A stretch of 64,000 nucleotides of DNA, taken from contig CM030704.1 in NCBI GenBank assembly GCA_017979445.1, forward strand, positions 12,941,658 to 13,005,657. Reading direction: 5' to 3'. This document shows positions 62,985-64,000 of this stretch, one piece after another; positions within the stretch are counted from its first letter, which is position 1; every line of letters begins with the position of its first letter. The stretch comes from Akebia trifoliata (taxonomy: Eukaryota; Streptophyta; Magnoliopsida; Ranunculales; Lardizabalaceae). The position numbers and the translations under genes were made by a program. The notes below the pieces were generated by a model. That model was not told where the DNA came from, did not search any database, and was given only the letters and a program-made list of their open reading frames with translations.

Positions 62985-63560
62985 TTCACCCAACGACAGG
63001 AGTTTGGGTCTTGTTGTGACCCTGCGACTATCATAGAGCCTTTGATTGAACTTGCAATAGGTCCCTGTGACCTCACTGCAGTCAGGCGACAGTAGTTCAT
63101 CTGTTTTTTGGCTTTGTTTTTGTTCTTACGACTTCACAACAACCAGGCGATAGTCACTGTAGTCAGGCGGCAGGAATTTTTCTGGTTTTTGGCTTCATTT
63201 TTTGCTCTTGCGACTTCGCAGTAACCAGACGATAGTGTTTTTGACGTCACAGCAACCAGGCGACAGTGATTTTCTGGTTTTCTCTCTTTTTGGATTCATT
63301 TTTGGTCCAACGACAGATCTAGTAGATCCTGCGATAGTTCTTTTTTTATTTTTTGGTTTGATTTGGTCCTACGACAGGCCTGGTGGACCCTGCAATATTT
63401 TTTTAATTTTTGGTTCGACTTGGTCTTGCGGCAGTGTTTTCTCTGGTTTTTTTACTCTGGTTTTGGTCCAGCAACAGGTCTGGTTGACCTTGTGGAAGAG
63501 TACAACATTAGTAGAATTTTTTTTTGGGACTTACTATTGCAGCACCAGGCTGTTGACAGA
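62985..63560 (+). repeat. C5 leader repeats (gcgacagt units)
   Basis: About ten degenerate copies of caaccaggcgacagtgatttt / ttgcgacttcgcag, many followed by ttctggttttt. Related to the C1 and C4 leaders. Confidence 0.65.
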
Positions 63561-63636
63561 GTTCGACAGCAGTTTGGACATTGTTCTGTTATTTGGGCTG
63601 TTATTCCTTCTTTAGATCTCCCTTCAAACCAAATCA

Positions 63637-64000
63637 ATGTCTTCGGTACAGGGTATTCCAACTTCCACTACAGTCCTTAAGTCTAACTCTTCAGCTCAAC
63701 GTATTACCACTGCTCTTCTCGATGGTCGAAACTTTCAGTCATGGTCCAAATCTGTGCGTCTCTTTCCAGGGAGCAAAAGGAAATCTGGGTGGCTCTCTGG
63801 GACTATTACTAAACCACCTCTAACTGATCCTAAATTTGAATCATGGGAGATCGACAACTGTACTATCCTTGGATGGTTGTTTAACTCCATGGAACAACAT
63901 ATTTATACCATGTTCATGTACCATGAGACAATTTCATCTTTATGGTCGGCGCTTACTCGGACATACGCACATGCCAGGAATGACTCGAGGATTTATGAAC
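63637..64000 (+). CDS. C5 gag, 5' end, open to the window edge
   Basis: From ATG at 63637 the frame is open for 121 codons to base 64000: MSSVQGIPTSTTVLKSNSSA, QRITTALLDGRNFQSWSKSV, TKPPLTDPKFESWEIDN, FNSMEQHIYTMFMYHETISS, HARNDSRIYE. This is the N-terminal gag of copia elements and corresponds to C4 gag without its frame-breaking duplication. A short C4-unlike stretch (FPGSKRKSGWLSG) may reflect a small indel pair. Confidence 0.85.
   Translation, partial: MSSVQGIPTSTTVLKSNSSAQRITTALLDGRNFQSWSKSVRLFPGSKRKSGWLSGTITKPPLTDPKFESWEIDNCTILGWLFNSMEQHIYTMFMYHETISSLWSALTRTYAHARNDSRIYE

Larger units (their letters stand above)
62543..64000 (+). mobile_element. Ty1/copia element C5, 5' end, runs off the window
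   Basis: 5' LTR, primer site, repeat-bearing leader and the start of gag. It is closely related to C4 in LTR and gag. LTR ends are TG...CT. The rest lies beyond 64000, in an intron of the host gene if that gene continues as expected. Confidence 0.88.

Overview
The window looks like nuclear DNA from a seed plant, most likely an angiosperm with a repeat-rich genome; the species cannot be told. It is AT-rich and dominated by nested Ty3/gypsy (Ogre/Tat-type) and Ty1/copia LTR retrotransposons, with RTE-type LINE pieces, a hAT-type MITE, palindromic MITEs and a tRNA-related SINE. I see no bacterial features, CRISPR or rRNA.

Host gene. One protein-coding gene runs on the minus strand from the right edge inward to a stop at 23936. 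It is the C-terminal 309 codons of a Nudix hydrolase 3 / dipeptidyl-peptidase III-like protein (NUDX3 type). Nine exons join in frame through GT-AG junctions: 59448-59525, 59267-59362, 56940-57046, 56608-56776, 44752-44835, 25087-25181, 24902-24992, 24668-24814 and 23936-23998. The reading frame is clean although two introns are 11.8 kb and 19.6 kb long and full of retroelements. The 5' exons lie beyond base 64000.

Left arm, 1-19859 (outside the recognised exons). A plus-strand Ogre-type element enters from the left: a 33-bp minisatellite in its 3' untranslated region, a polypurine tract, then its 3' LTR (1227-2917). A second, internally deleted Ogre-type element (3602-13120; ORF1 and gag remnants, no pol) has split a minus-strand LTR with a 5-bp target duplication. 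That LTR sits in the antisense ORF of a minus-strand Tat-type element, which keeps a 107-bp tandem array, RT/RNase H/integrase remnants, a primer binding site and a 5' LTR up to 19859.

Middle, 20000-25181. Little is recognisable up to about 22000, then a cluster of hairpin-forming MITEs lies just downstream of the host stop codon, followed by the last four exons.

The 19.6 kb intron, 25182-44751. An RTE LINE remnant is split by copia element C1 (26254-37189). C1 carries a hAT MITE in gag and, in its RT domain, a 5-kb non-autonomous LTR element (D) with inverted organisation and a tRNA-Asp-like sequence at its centre. A Sirevirus-like copia remnant and an env-like gene interrupted by a solo Ogre LTR (40787-42529) follow.

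The 11.8 kb intron, 44836-56607. It contains a LINE tail, a 181-bp tandem repeat, and copia C3 interrupted by a complete copia C4 (49119-54624, target duplication TTATC). The right edge holds the 5' end of a related copia, C5, with an open gag frame running off the window.

All family calls come from reading translated motifs and repeat boundaries by eye; no database search was run.
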